Source: Actinomadura chibensis NBRC 106107 (GTDB lineage: Bacteria > Actinomycetota > Actinomycetes > Streptosporangiales > Streptosporangiaceae). Taken from it: 64,000 nucleotides of DNA. The translations under genes were made by a program, and so were the position numbers. The notes under the pieces were generated by a model. It ran no database searches, was not told the origin of the DNA, and saw only the letters and a list, made by a program, of their open reading frames with translations. This document shows positions 1 through 7,706 of this stretch, one piece after another. Location: positions 372,001-436,000 of the forward strand of contig NZ_BCQP01000010.1 in the NCBI RefSeq assembly GCF_001552135.1, given 5' to 3'. How positions within the stretch are numbered: the first letter of the stretch is position 1; every line of letters starts with the position of its first letter.

Positions 1-290
1 GCGGCCGAGTTCCCTGCCGACCTCGACGCGCCGCCCGTCTCGATCGCGGACGCCGGGGACAACGTCGACTCCGACGCCGAGCAGCGCGCCCGCGACCGGG
101 CCCGCGCGGCGAGGGCGGGATCGAGGCGCCGGTCAGACCGTTCGACGGCTGGACGATCGGCGCGGTGCTGACCTCGGCGAACCCGGCAACGATCGCGCTG
201 CACTGCCACTTCGCGGCCACTGCCTAGGTCAACCATCTCGAGATCCACCGGCTGGCGGCAGTGCTGCAGCCGACCGGCCTCGGCCCCGCC
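1..290 (+). pseudogene. Decayed C-terminal part of a class V aminotransferase-like gene
   Basis: Pieces of a PLP-dependent class V aminotransferase (isopenicillin epimerase/EgtE-like) tail are readable, but not in one frame. Frame 1 gives PPVSIADAGDNVD; at about 110-116 sense moves to frame 3 (IEAPVRPFDGWTIGAVL), and an in-frame TAG at 225-227 interrupts the tail just where the family normally has a Tyr before its last helix (VNHLEIHRLAAVL). One frameshift and one nonsense mutation therefore look certain if the homology is right. The gene begins outside the window. It lies beside a tyrosine recombinase, so decay after integration is possible. The family assignment rests on a short tail only. 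Confidence 0.42.
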
Positions 291-418
291 CACGCGCACG
301 ACGTCGGCACCTGGACGCTGCGGGCCGCTCGGCCCGACCCGGCGCTCTACCTGGCGGCGGTCCAGGCGACGGCGACGGCGAGTGGACCGCGGACGAGCGG
401 GCCGCCGCTGGGTGCGGG

Positions 419-1588
419 TCAGGCGGGGAGGTCGTCGAAGACGGCGGCGGCGCGGTCGGCGTGCGCGGCGGCGCGCTGCCCTCGCAGGCGGCGCTCCCAG
501 TAGCCGATGGTGGTGGCCGGGTTGACGTGGTCGGCGAACTCCTGCACCTCGGCGAGGGGGACGCCGTCGTCGAGCATGTGGGTGATGCGGGACGCCCGCC
601 ACACGTGCGGGGTCAGGTCGCGTCCGGGCAGGACGCCCGCGGCGCGGCCGAGGCGGGTGCTGATGCGGTCGACGTCGTGGCGGTCGAGGCGGTCGCCCTT
701 GGCGTCCAGGAGCAGGGGCCCGGCGGTGCGGGCGCCGACGTGGTCGCGCAGCAGCCGCGCGCAGCGGGGCGGCAGCGGCAGCGCGCGCCGCTTGCCGCCC
801 TTGCGGACGACCGACAGCACCGCCCGGTCCCCGTCGCCGGACAGGTCGGCGACGTCGGCGGCGCAGATCTCGGTGACGCGCCCGGCCAGGCTGTAGAGCA
901 GCATCACCACCAGCAGGTCCAGTTCGCCGGTCGCGCGGGCGGCGACGGCGCGGACCTCCTCGACCTCCAGCACCGGGGTGGACGCGGCGGTGCGGCCGGA
1001 CTCGATCCGGGGGCGGTCGTCCTGGGTGACGGGGTTGCGGGGCGGCGGGTCCAGCACGGCGGCGGCGTAGGCGTGCAGCGACGACAGGCACGCGACGTAC
1101 CGGCCGATGCTGCGGGCGGCGACGCCCGCGCGCTCCTGCCGCAGCCGCCACATCCGGACGTGCTCGCGGGTCAGGCAGCCGACGCGGAACGCGTCGTGGC
1201 CGAGTTCGCGGGCCAGCGGCGCCCAGACGCGGCGCAGGTCGTCGGCGTAGCCGCGCTTGGTGGCGGCGGATGCGCGGCGGGCGCCGCTCAGCCAGTCCAG
1301 GACCAGCGCGAACGTCTCCGACGTGCACGCCTCGGCGAGCAGTTCGAGGCGGCGGCGGTAGACGCGGCGTCCGCCGACGCGGGCGACCTGCACCTGCCCG
1401 AGGTCGGCGTCCAGCGCCGCGAGCGCGTCCGCGGCCAGCCGCCCCGCCGGGCGGACCGGCGCCGTCCCGCCCGCCGCGCCCGCCGTGTCCGGGACGGACG
1501 CCGTGCCACGCGGCTGCGGGGGCGGGGAGTGGAGGACGGTTCCCTCCAGCGCTCCCGCGTCGGGTCCGGGGTGCCGGGTGTCGTCCAC
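419..1588 (-). CDS. Tyrosine site-specific recombinase (phage-integrase family)
   Basis: Cuts and rejoins DNA through a covalent 3'-phosphotyrosine. The 389-residue protein has a disordered Pro/Ala-rich N terminus, a core-binding SAM-like domain at about 85-180 and a catalytic domain at about 205-370. The full active site is visible: Arg237 (LAGRVTEI), Lys263/266 in the beta-hairpin, His328-x-x-Arg331 (HVWR), His354 (FADHVN) and nucleophile Tyr363. It is divergent from a Zn-ribbon/coiled-coil gene at 1733; the 144-bp gap holds a perfect 9-bp inverted repeat that could be its recombination or operator site. Nothing marks it as part of a complete phage or conjugative element, so its substrate is unknown. 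Confidence 0.88.
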   Translation of the reverse strand: MDDTRHPGPDAGALEGTVLHSPPPQPRGTASVPDTAGAAGGTAPVRPAGRLAADALAALDADLGQVQVARVGGRRVYRRRLELLAEACTSETFALVLDWLSGARRASAATKRGYADDLRRVWAPLARELGHDAFRVGCLTREHVRMWRLRQERAGVAARSIGRYVACLSSLHAYAAAVLDPPPRNPVTQDDRPRIESGRTAASTPVLEVEEVRAVAARATGELDLLVVMLLYSLAGRVTEICAADVADLSGDGDRAVLSVVRKGGKRRALPLPPRCARLLRDHVGARTAGPLLLDAKGDRLDRHDVDRISTRLGRAAGVLPGRDLTPHVWRASRITHMLDDGVPLAEVQEFADHVNPATTIGYWERRLRGQRAAAHADRAAAVFDDLPA

Positions 1589-1628
1589 GTCCGCCTCCGT
1601 CTCGCCGCTCGTGATCGCCGCGGGCAGC

Positions 1629-1656
1629 GTAGCGCATAACGGCGATTATGCGCTCC
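1629..1656. other. Palindromic dif-like site between divergent recombinase and partner
   Basis: AGCGCATAA (1631-1639) and its exact complement TTATGCGCT (1646-1654) flank a 6-bp centre CGGCGA. This is the 11-6-11 geometry of Xer sites, and the left arm resembles the XerC half of E. coli dif (GCGCATAA). It lies 41-68 bp upstream of the recombinase start. It could be the recombinase core site, an autoregulatory operator, or both; the role is inferred. Confidence 0.5.
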
Positions 1657-1659
1657 CTC

Positions 1660-1680
1660 TGATTCCTTCTCAAGAAATCA
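1660..1680. promoter_or_regulatory. Second inverted repeat in the recombinase/Zn-ribbon gap
   Basis: TGATTCCTT and AAGAAATCA are inverted repeats with one mismatch and a 3-bp spacer. The site lies about 50 bp upstream of the Zn-ribbon gene start, so it may be an operator or an accessory recombination site. Confidence 0.3.
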
Positions 1681-1732
1681 GTTCGGCGTCTTTTCATTGC
1701 TCGGACGAGAAAAGAATGGGACACTGCCGGGC

Positions 1733-2944
1733 ATGACGGTCGATGAGACGGGCCAGGACGACGCCGCCGCGGACGCGCCGGGGCGGCGGCCGCCGGCGGG
1801 CGCGGACCCGGCGGCGCCGTGGGGGCGGTGCAAGCAGTGCGACGCGCCGCTGCCGCGGCCGCCGAAGGCGCGCGGGCGGCGGCCGGAGTACTGCCCGCCC
1901 GAGCACGGCGACGACGGGCGGGTCGTGCGGGACTGCCAGGCCGAGGCGCACGCGGCCAACCGCGTCCCGGCCGCGGCGGCGGTGGGGGAGCCGCTGGCCG
2001 CGCTGCGCGCGGTGCTGACCGGGATGGCCGCCGCCGCGCGGGACCGCGCGGCCCGCGAGGCCGAGGCCGCCGACCGGCTGCAGGAGATCGTCGACACGGT
2101 CGTGGACCGCAACACCGAGCTGGAGCGGCGGGCGGCCGAGGCGGCGGCGCGGGCGCGGGACGCCGACGCGGCCCGGCGGCGCGCCGAGCGCGACGCCGAC
2201 GCCGCCCGCGCCGAGACCGCGGCCGCCGGGGCGGCCCGCCGGGCGGCCGAGGAGCGGGCGCTGGCCGCCGAGGACGTCGCCCGCGCCGCCCGGGCGGCCG
2301 CCGAGTCGGCCGCCGAGACCGCCCGCGCGCACGCCGAGGCGCGGCAGGCCGCCGAGACCGCCGCGCGGGCCGCGGCCGAGGACGCCGCCGCGCGGACCGC
2401 CGCCGCCGAGGAGGCGCTGCGCGGCGTCCGCGCCGACCTCGCCCGGTCGCAGGACGCCCACGCCCGCACCCGCACCGAGCTCGACCGGACCGCCGGGCGC
2501 CTCGCCGAGACCCGGGCCCGCGCCGACACCGCCGAGCGGGACCTGGCCGAGGCCGCCGCGGAGGCGGCGCGGCTGCGGGCCGCGCTCGCCGACGCCGAGC
2601 ACGCCGTCCGGGACGCCTCCCGCCGCGCCGACCGCGCCGACCTGGACGCCCGGGCCGCGCGGGAGGCCGCCGAGCACGCCGCGGAACGCGCCGCCGCCGA
2701 CCGCGAGGAGGGCGCGCGGGCCGTCGCCGCCGCGCACCGCGACCGCGACGCCGCGCGCGCCGAGCACCGGGCCCGGGCCGCCGAGCTGGAGGCCCGGCTC
2801 GCCGCCGTGGCGGCCGAACGCGACGCGGCCCGCGCCGAGGCCGCCGCGCAGCGCGAACGCGCCGTCCGCGCCGAGACCCTCGCGCCCGCCACCGCGGACC
2901 CGGCCGCGGAGCAGGCGGGGGGCGACGGCGGGCGGGCGTCGTGA
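1733..2944 (+). CDS. Zn-ribbon N-terminal, long alanine-rich coiled-coil protein
   Basis: Function not recognised. From the ATG at 1733 the protein has 403 residues; a TTG 36 nt upstream is also in frame but less likely. Cys33-x2-Cys36, Cys54, His58 and Cys68 form a probable zinc knuckle, followed from about residue 95 to 385 by an almost unbroken Ala/Arg/Glu heptad-like helix (repeats such as RAAREAEAADRL). The overall plan recalls plasmid KfrA-type proteins, where a small DNA-binding head is joined to a long coiled coil, but there is no clear HTH. It is transcribed away from a tyrosine recombinase across a shared palindromic region, so it may be an architectural partner or regulator of that enzyme. 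Low-complexity composition limits homology-based calls. Confidence 0.7.
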   Translation: MTVDETGQDDAAADAPGRRPPAGADPAAPWGRCKQCDAPLPRPPKARGRRPEYCPPEHGDDGRVVRDCQAEAHAANRVPAAAAVGEPLAALRAVLTGMAAAARDRAAREAEAADRLQEIVDTVVDRNTELERRAAEAAARARDADAARRRAERDADAARAETAAAGAARRAAEERALAAEDVARAARAAAESAAETARAHAEARQAAETAARAAAEDAAARTAAAEEALRGVRADLARSQDAHARTRTELDRTAGRLAETRARADTAERDLAEAAAEAARLRAALADAEHAVRDASRRADRADLDARAAREAAEHAAERAAADREEGARAVAAAHRDRDAARAEHRARAAELEARLAAVAAERDAARAEAAAQRERAVRAETLAPATADPAAEQAGGDGGRAS

Positions 2945-2975
2945 CCGGGGGCGCGCGTCCGGCAGAATCGGCCGT

Positions 2976-3311
2976 ATGAGGTACGCGCTGCTGATCTGCG
3001 ACGACGAGACCTTCTCGCCCAGCAACGAGGAGATCGCCGCCGACCCCGTGCACCAGGCGTGGTACGCCGACCTGGAGCGGCGCGGCGCCCTGGTGCTCGG
3101 GACGCGGCTGCGGCCGGTGGTGGACGCGACGTCGGTCCGCGTCCGCGACGGCGAGACCCTCGTCTCGGACGGCCCGTTCGCCGAGACCAAGGACTTCGTC
3201 GGCGGGTTCGTCCTCATCGACTGCGCCGACCTGGACGAGGCGATCGAGATCGCGTCCGGCCACCCCTACGCGCGGTGGGGCGGCGTCGAGATCCGTCCCG
3301 TCTGGGAGTGA
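2976..3311 (+). CDS. DGPF-domain (YCII-related) protein, ECF42 partner 1
   Basis: A 111-residue YCII-superfamily protein. It shows the opening RYALLICDDE, the hallmark DGPFAETKDFVGGF at about residues 68-81 and a closing EIRPVW, all typical of DGPF proteins. These are small ferredoxin-fold proteins found almost always next to ECF42 sigma factors; their biochemical role is not settled, with sensing or a modifying activity proposed. The sigma factor starts 7 nt after its stop, so the two are probably cotranscribed. No TGTCGA/CGTC motif is visible before it. Confidence 0.88.
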   Translation: MRYALLICDDETFSPSNEEIAADPVHQAWYADLERRGALVLGTRLRPVVDATSVRVRDGETLVSDGPFAETKDFVGGFVLIDCADLDEAIEIASGHPYARWGGVEIRPVWE

Positions 3312-3318
3312 CCCCGCG

Positions 3319-4596
3319 ATGACCGCGCCCGGCGCGGCCCCGTCCGGCGAGGAGGTGCGGGCGGCGGTCGACGCGGCCTACCGGGACGAGTGGGGCCAGG
3401 TCGTCGCGACCCTGATCGCGATGACCGGCGACTGGGACCTCGCCGAGGACTGCGCGCAGGACGCCTTCGCCGCCGCGCTGACCGCCTGGGCCCGCGACGG
3501 GGTGCCGCGCCGTCCGGGCGCCTGGCTGACGACGGCGGCCCGCAACCGCGCGCTGGACCGGCTCCGCCGCGACGCCGCGGGCGCGGCGAAGCTGCGCCGT
3601 CTCGCCGACCGCCCCGCGGCCCCGCCCGGCGACTCGGGCGATCCGTCGGGCGGCCCGCACGAGTCCGGGGACGGCGACATCCCCGACGAGCGGCTCCGGC
3701 TGATCTTCACGTGCTGCCATCCGGCGCTGCCGTTCCCGGCGCGGGTCGCGCTGACGCTGCGGACGCTGGCCGGGCTGAGCACCGCCGAGATCGCCAAGGC
3801 GTTCCTGACGGCCGAGCCCGCGATGGCGCAGCGGCTCGTCCGGGCCAAGCGCAAGATCAGGGAGGCGGGCGTCCCGTACCGGGTGCCGCCCGCCGAGCGG
3901 CTGCCCGAGCGGCTCGCCGCCGTCCTGGCCGTGCTGTACCTGATCTTCAACCAGGGCTACGACGAGCGGGACGGGCGGCGGGGGCTCTCGGGCGAGGCGG
4001 TCCGGCTGGCGCGGGTGCTGGTCGGGCTGATGCCGCGCGAGCCCGAGCCGCGCGGGCTGCTGGCGCTGATGCTGCTGCACGAGGCGCGCCGCGCGGCGCG
4101 CACCGACGGCGGCGTCCTCGTGCCCTTGGAGGACCAGGACCGGTCCCGGTGGGACGGGGCGCTGATCGCCGAGGGCGTCGCCGAGCTCGACCGGGCGCTG
4201 GCGCGGCGCCGCACCGGCCCCTACCAGGTGCAGGCCGCGATCGCGGCGTGCCACGCCACCGCGCCCGGTGCGGCGGCCACGGACTGGCCGCAGATCGCCG
4301 CGCTGTACGGGGAGCTGGCCCGGCTGGCGCCGTCCCCGGTGGTGGAGCTGAACCGGGCGGTGGCGGTCGCGATGGCCGACGGCGTCCCGGCCGGGCTGGC
4401 GCTGGTGGAGGAGCTGGCGGCGTCCGGCCGGCTGGACGGCTACCACCTGCTGCCCGCGACCCGCGCCGACCTGCTGCGCCGGGACGGCCGCCCCGGCGAG
4501 GCCCGCGCCGCCTACGAGGAGGCGCTGCGGCTGGCGCCGACCGAGCCCGAGCGCCGCTACCTCGCCGCCCGTCTCCGCGGCCTTGCCCCGGACTGA
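3319..4596 (+). CDS. ECF42-type RNA polymerase sigma factor with C-terminal helical extension
   Basis: A 425-residue sigma factor, much longer than the usual 180-200-residue ECF proteins. Sigma-2 occupies about 15-85 (VVATLIAMTGDWDLAEDCAQDAFAAAL) and sigma-4 about 130-190, with the group hallmark RLRLIFTCCHPALP near 128-141 and an HTH around TAEIAKAFL. The remaining 230 residues form the TPR-like helical extension diagnostic of ECF42, needed for activity in characterised members. No anti-sigma factor is present. It follows the DGPF gene by 7 nt. Likely targets visible here are the DUF899 and MFS genes just downstream and a hydrolase at 42338. Confidence 0.92.
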   Translation: MTAPGAAPSGEEVRAAVDAAYRDEWGQVVATLIAMTGDWDLAEDCAQDAFAAALTAWARDGVPRRPGAWLTTAARNRALDRLRRDAAGAAKLRRLADRPAAPPGDSGDPSGGPHESGDGDIPDERLRLIFTCCHPALPFPARVALTLRTLAGLSTAEIAKAFLTAEPAMAQRLVRAKRKIREAGVPYRVPPAERLPERLAAVLAVLYLIFNQGYDERDGRRGLSGEAVRLARVLVGLMPREPEPRGLLALMLLHEARRAARTDGGVLVPLEDQDRSRWDGALIAEGVAELDRALARRRTGPYQVQAAIAACHATAPGAAATDWPQIAALYGELARLAPSPVVELNRAVAVAMADGVPAGLALVEELAASGRLDGYHLLPATRADLLRRDGRPGEARAAYEEALRLAPTEPERRYLAARLRGLAPD

Positions 4597-4654
4597 CCGG
4601 GCAGCCCCGCGTCGGCCGGGGAATCGGACGGGCAGGGAATCGGGTGGACGGGGA

Positions 4655-4689
4655 TGTCGATCCGGTGGGGGCGCCCTTCGTCGGTGGGG
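4655..4689 (+). promoter_or_regulatory. Predicted ECF42 promoter before the DUF899 gene
   Basis: TGTCGA (4655-4660), an 18-bp spacer and CGTC (4679-4682) match the TGTCGA/CGA-TC promoter reported for ECF42 sigma factors. The block TTCGTCGGTGGGG (4677-4689) is identical in two other promoters in this window. The coding start follows 34 bp after the block. Confidence 0.75.
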
Positions 4690-4722
4690 TGAACGTCCGA
4701 CCAGAGGAAAGGGGCACCGCCC

Positions 4723-5514
4723 ATGAACACCCGCCCGGGCACCACCGAAAACACCACCGACGCCACCACCGACGACAGCGGCGCGGGGGCCGCGCCGATG
4801 CCGCCGGTCGCCGACCGGGCCGTGTGGCAGGCCGAGCTGGACGCGCTGCGCGTCCGGGAGAAGGCGCACACCCGCGAGGGCGACGCGATCGCCGCGGCGC
4901 GCCGCCGCCTGCCGATGGTCGAGGTCGCCGCGGCGACGCCGCTGACCGGCCCGGACGGCGAGGTCACCCTGCTGGACGCGTTCGAGGGCCGCCGCCAGCT
5001 GATCGCCTACTACCACATGTGGGACGCGGGGGCGCCCGCCGAGGCGCAGTGCGAGGGGTGCACGTTCTTCAACGGGCAGGTCCGCGAGCTGTCGCACCTG
5101 CACGTGCGCGGCGTCACCTACGCGACGTTCTGCGTGGGCCCCTACGAGGAGAGCGTCCGGTACCGGGACTTCATGGGCTGGGACGTGCCGTGGTACTCGG
5201 TCCGGGACTCGGCGGCGTCGCTGCTGGCCGGGCGGCGGCCCGACATGTTCCACCTGGTGTGCTACCTGCGCGACGGCGGCCGCGTGTTCGAGACGTACTG
5301 GACGAGCGGCCGCGGCGTCGAGGCGATGGACGCCAGCCTCGCCCTGCTGGACCTGACCGCCTACGGGCGGCAGGAGACGTGGGAGGACTCGCCCGCCGGG
5401 TGGCCGCAGGACCGGGTGTCCGACGGCGCCATGCGCACGCGGGGGCGTCCGACCTCCCAGTGGTCGCGGCTGGCGGCGGGCCGCTCCGACGACCTCGGCC
5501 CCGCGACCGGCTGA
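4723..5514 (+). CDS. DUF899 thioredoxin-like family protein
   Basis: A 263-residue member of the DUF899 family, a thioredoxin-fold group of unknown substrate. Family signatures are LIAYYHMWD, the CEGCTFFNGQV segment (Cys about 107 and 110, a C-x2-C in the position of the thioredoxin motif) and TYWTSGRGVEAMD near the end. It opens with a Thr/Asp-rich disordered stretch. It sits behind a predicted ECF42 promoter and ends in a strong hairpin, so it appears to be a single-gene transcription unit. A redox or thiol-related role is plausible but unproved. Confidence 0.85.
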   Translation: MNTRPGTTENTTDATTDDSGAGAAPMPPVADRAVWQAELDALRVREKAHTREGDAIAAARRRLPMVEVAAATPLTGPDGEVTLLDAFEGRRQLIAYYHMWDAGAPAEAQCEGCTFFNGQVRELSHLHVRGVTYATFCVGPYEESVRYRDFMGWDVPWYSVRDSAASLLAGRRPDMFHLVCYLRDGGRVFETYWTSGRGVEAMDASLALLDLTAYGRQETWEDSPAGWPQDRVSDGAMRTRGRPTSQWSRLAAGRSDDLGPATG

Positions 5515-5543
5515 CGCCGGCCGAGGCCCTGCACGCGCCGGGC

Positions 5544-5583
5544 GCCGGGCCGGGGCCCCTGGAAGGGGGGCGCCCGGCCCGGC
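5544..5583 (+). terminator. Intrinsic terminator after the DUF899 gene
   Basis: GCCGGGCCGGG (5544-5554) pairs perfectly with CCCGGCCCGGC (5573-5583); the stem is followed by GCTTTC. It separates the DUF899 gene from the next predicted ECF42 promoter. Confidence 0.6.
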
Positions 5584-5628
5584 GCTTTCACGTGTGCGGG
5601 GATTCCTGCGGAATTCGTGCGGGGCCGA

Positions 5629-5663
5629 TGTCGATTCCCGGGGCGTGTGCTTCGTCGGTGGGG
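5629..5663 (+). promoter_or_regulatory. Predicted ECF42 promoter before the MFS exporter
   Basis: TGTCGA (5629-5634), an 18-bp spacer and CGTC (5653-5656), with the shared block TTCGTCGGTGGGG at 5651-5663. Spacing and block are the same as at 4655-4689. The GTG start lies 32 bp beyond the block. Confidence 0.75.
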
Positions 5664-5694
5664 CGGAAGGTCCACCGGGAGAAGGGGAAGCACA

Positions 5695-7137
5695 GTGACC
5701 ATCGACACGAGCGACAGGGCGGCGGGAGCGCGGGCGGGGGAGCGGCGCGGCGCGGCGCGGTTCGGCGCCAGGGACCGGCTGGTGCTGTTCGTCCTGCTGG
5801 GGGCGGGGTTCATGCTGTCGGTCGACTTCTCGATCCTGAACGTGGCGCTGCCGGAGGTCGGCGCGGGCGTCGGGCTCGGGGTGGCGGGCCTGCCGTGGAT
5901 CACCTCCGCGTACGCGCTGCCCGCGGCCGGGTTCACGCTGCTGTTCGGCAGGCTGGGCGACCTGTTCGGGCGGCGGCGCCTGTTCGTGGCGGGGCTGGTG
6001 CTGCTGATGGGGGCGTCGCTGCTCGGCGGTCTGGCCGCCGGGCCGGGGGCGCTGCTGGCGGGGCGGGCGCTGCAGGGGCTGGCGACGGCGATGACGATCC
6101 CGGCGACGCTGTCGCTGCTGACCACGACGTTCGCCGAGGGCGGGGCGCGGGAGCGGGCGCTCGGGCTGAACGGGGCGCTGCTGTCGGGCGGGTTCACGGT
6201 GGGGGCGCTGGCCGGGGGGACGCTGGTGGGGCTGCTGAGCTGGCGGGCGGCGTTCTTCGTGAACGTGCCGGTCGCGGCGGCGATCCTGCTGGCGGTGCCG
6301 TTCGTGATCGGGGAGAGCCGGGCGCCGGGCCGGGTGCGGCTGGACGTCCCGGGCGCGGTGACGGTGACCGGCGGGCTGCTCGCCGTCGTGTACGCGGCGG
6401 TGGAGCGGAGCGTCCTGGCGGGAGCGGCCGGGGCGGTGCTGCTCTGCGCGGCGTGGGCGGTGGAGGCGCGGGCGGCGGTGCCGCTGGTGCCGGTGCGGGT
6501 GCTGCGGCGGGCGACGGTGCGGTGGGGGAACGGCGCGGGGCTGCTGGTCTTCGCGACGGAACCCGCCATGATCTTCCTGATGACCCTGTACCTGCAGGAC
6601 GTCCTCGGGCTGTCGCCGCTCGGCACGGGCCTGGTGTTCGGGGTGCCGGGGCTGGCGTCGGTGGCGGCGGGTGTTGCGGCCGGGCGGGTGATCGGCCGGT
6701 TCGGGAGCCGGGCGGTGCTGGCGGCGGGGATGTCGGTGCAGGCGCTGGCGACGGCGCCGCTGGTGTTCCTCGGCGCGGACCGCGCGTTCCTGGCGGTGGT
6801 GGTCCCCGCGCTGTTCATCGGGTTCTACGGGCACGTGACCGCGATCGTGGCGTTCACGGTGACCGCGACGTCGGGGCTGCCGGACGGCGAGCAGGGCCTG
6901 GCGACCGGTCTGACGTCGATGACGCAGCAGGTGGCGCTGACGGTCGGGGTGCCGGTGATGGGGTCGGTCGCGGCGGCGTGGGGGGCGGGGCCGTCCGGCC
7001 TGCGGTTCGCGCTGGCGGTGATCGTGGCGGTGACGCTGCTCGGCACGGCCCTGGTGTGGTCGGGTCTGCGCCCGCGAGGCCCGCGAGGCGCGCGCGGCGC
7101 CCGCGCGGTCTCCGGGGCGGGCGTATCATCCGATTGA
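5695..7137 (+). CDS. MFS drug exporter, DHA2 (14-TM) family
   Basis: Proton-driven multidrug efflux permease of the inner membrane. The GTG at 5695 (VTIDTSDRAA) is chosen because a purine-rich GGAGAAGGGGAAG lies just upstream and because the open frame upstream runs through the promoter. It gives 480 residues with about 14 hydrophobic segments. Motif D1 (LSVDFSILNVALP, about 41-53) and motif A (GRLGDLFGRRRLF, about 85-97) are clear. The gene sits behind an ECF42-type promoter, and its stop is 1 bp from the palindromic operator of the downstream MarR gene, so both systems may control it. The substrate is not predictable. Confidence 0.9.
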   Translation: MTIDTSDRAAGARAGERRGAARFGARDRLVLFVLLGAGFMLSVDFSILNVALPEVGAGVGLGVAGLPWITSAYALPAAGFTLLFGRLGDLFGRRRLFVAGLVLLMGASLLGGLAAGPGALLAGRALQGLATAMTIPATLSLLTTTFAEGGARERALGLNGALLSGGFTVGALAGGTLVGLLSWRAAFFVNVPVAAAILLAVPFVIGESRAPGRVRLDVPGAVTVTGGLLAVVYAAVERSVLAGAAGAVLLCAAWAVEARAAVPLVPVRVLRRATVRWGNGAGLLVFATEPAMIFLMTLYLQDVLGLSPLGTGLVFGVPGLASVAAGVAAGRVIGRFGSRAVLAAGMSVQALATAPLVFLGADRAFLAVVVPALFIGFYGHVTAIVAFTVTATSGLPDGEQGLATGLTSMTQQVALTVGVPVMGSVAAAWGAGPSGLRFALAVIVAVTLLGTALVWSGLRPRGPRGARGARAVSGAGVSSD

Positions 7138-7138
7138 T

Positions 7139-7156
7139 AATCTCAACGTTGAGATT
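7139..7156. promoter_or_regulatory. Perfect 18-bp palindromic operator (MarR type)
   Basis: AATCTCAACGTTGAGATT is a perfect palindrome, of the length and AT-rich end composition bound by MarR dimers. It begins 2 bp after the MFS stop and ends 20 bp before the MarR start, where it would cover the marR promoter. Autorepression is inferred. Confidence 0.75.
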
Positions 7157-7175
7157 GTGGATGGCAGGAGGTCGG

Positions 7176-7676
7176 ATGGCCGACGCGGTGGACGCGATCC
7201 TCGCGCAGTGGGGGCGGGAGCGTCCCGACCTGGACGTGTCGCCGATGGGGGTGATCGGGCGGATCTCGCGGGCGCAGCTGCTGCTCGGCCGGGAGCTGCG
7301 CGCGTTCTTCGCCGCGCACGGGCTGGAGAACTGGGAGTTCGACGTGCTGGCGACGCTGCGCCGGTCCGGCGCCCCCTACGAGCTGACGGCGGGCGCGCTG
7401 CTGAAGACGGCGATGGTCACCTCGGGCGCGATCACCAACCGGATCGACCGGCTGGAGGCGCGGGGCCTGGTCGAGCGGGTCCGCGACACCGGGGACCGGC
7501 GGTCGGTGCGGATCCGGCTGACGCCGCGGGGCCGGGAGACGGTGGACGCCGTGGTCGGCCCGCACGTCGCCAACGAGGAGCGGCTGCTGGCGGCGCTGGG
7601 CACCGACGGCCGCGAGCGGCTGGCCGACGCGCTGCGCACGCTGCTGGAGTCGCTCGGCGACACCTCCGCCGACTGA
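7176..7676 (+). CDS. MarR-family transcriptional regulator
   Basis: A 166-residue winged-helix repressor. The wHTH spans about 50-120: helix-turn-helix LTAGALLKTAMVTSGAITNRIDRLEARGLV, then the wing VRDTGDRRSVRIRLTPRG, whose D-x-R is conserved in the family. The N- and C-terminal helices form the dimer interface. The ATG at 7176 is chosen for AGGAGG at 7166-7171; an ATG at 7161 is in frame but lacks a site. It lies directly after the MFS exporter with a perfect palindrome between them, the usual arrangement for local ligand-responsive control. Confidence 0.92.
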   Translation: MADAVDAILAQWGRERPDLDVSPMGVIGRISRAQLLLGRELRAFFAAHGLENWEFDVLATLRRSGAPYELTAGALLKTAMVTSGAITNRIDRLEARGLVERVRDTGDRRSVRIRLTPRGRETVDAVVGPHVANEERLLAALGTDGRERLADALRTLLESLGDTSAD

Positions 7677-7695
7677 CCCGCCGCGCCCCGGCGGG
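7677..7695 (+). terminator. Short hairpin between convergent marR and WYL genes
   Basis: CCCGCC and GGCGGG pair across a 7-nt loop immediately after the marR stop, in a 30-bp convergent gap. It is a weak terminator candidate because it has no U tract. Confidence 0.3.
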
Positions 7696-7706
7696 GTGGG
7701 GGCGGG

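Noticed and set aside
3214..6834. Very long open frame on the minus strand (about 1,200 codons)
   Set aside because: It is antisense to the sigma factor, DUF899 and MFS genes, with a protein of low-complexity Arg/Pro/His composition. High GC makes such shadow frames common.
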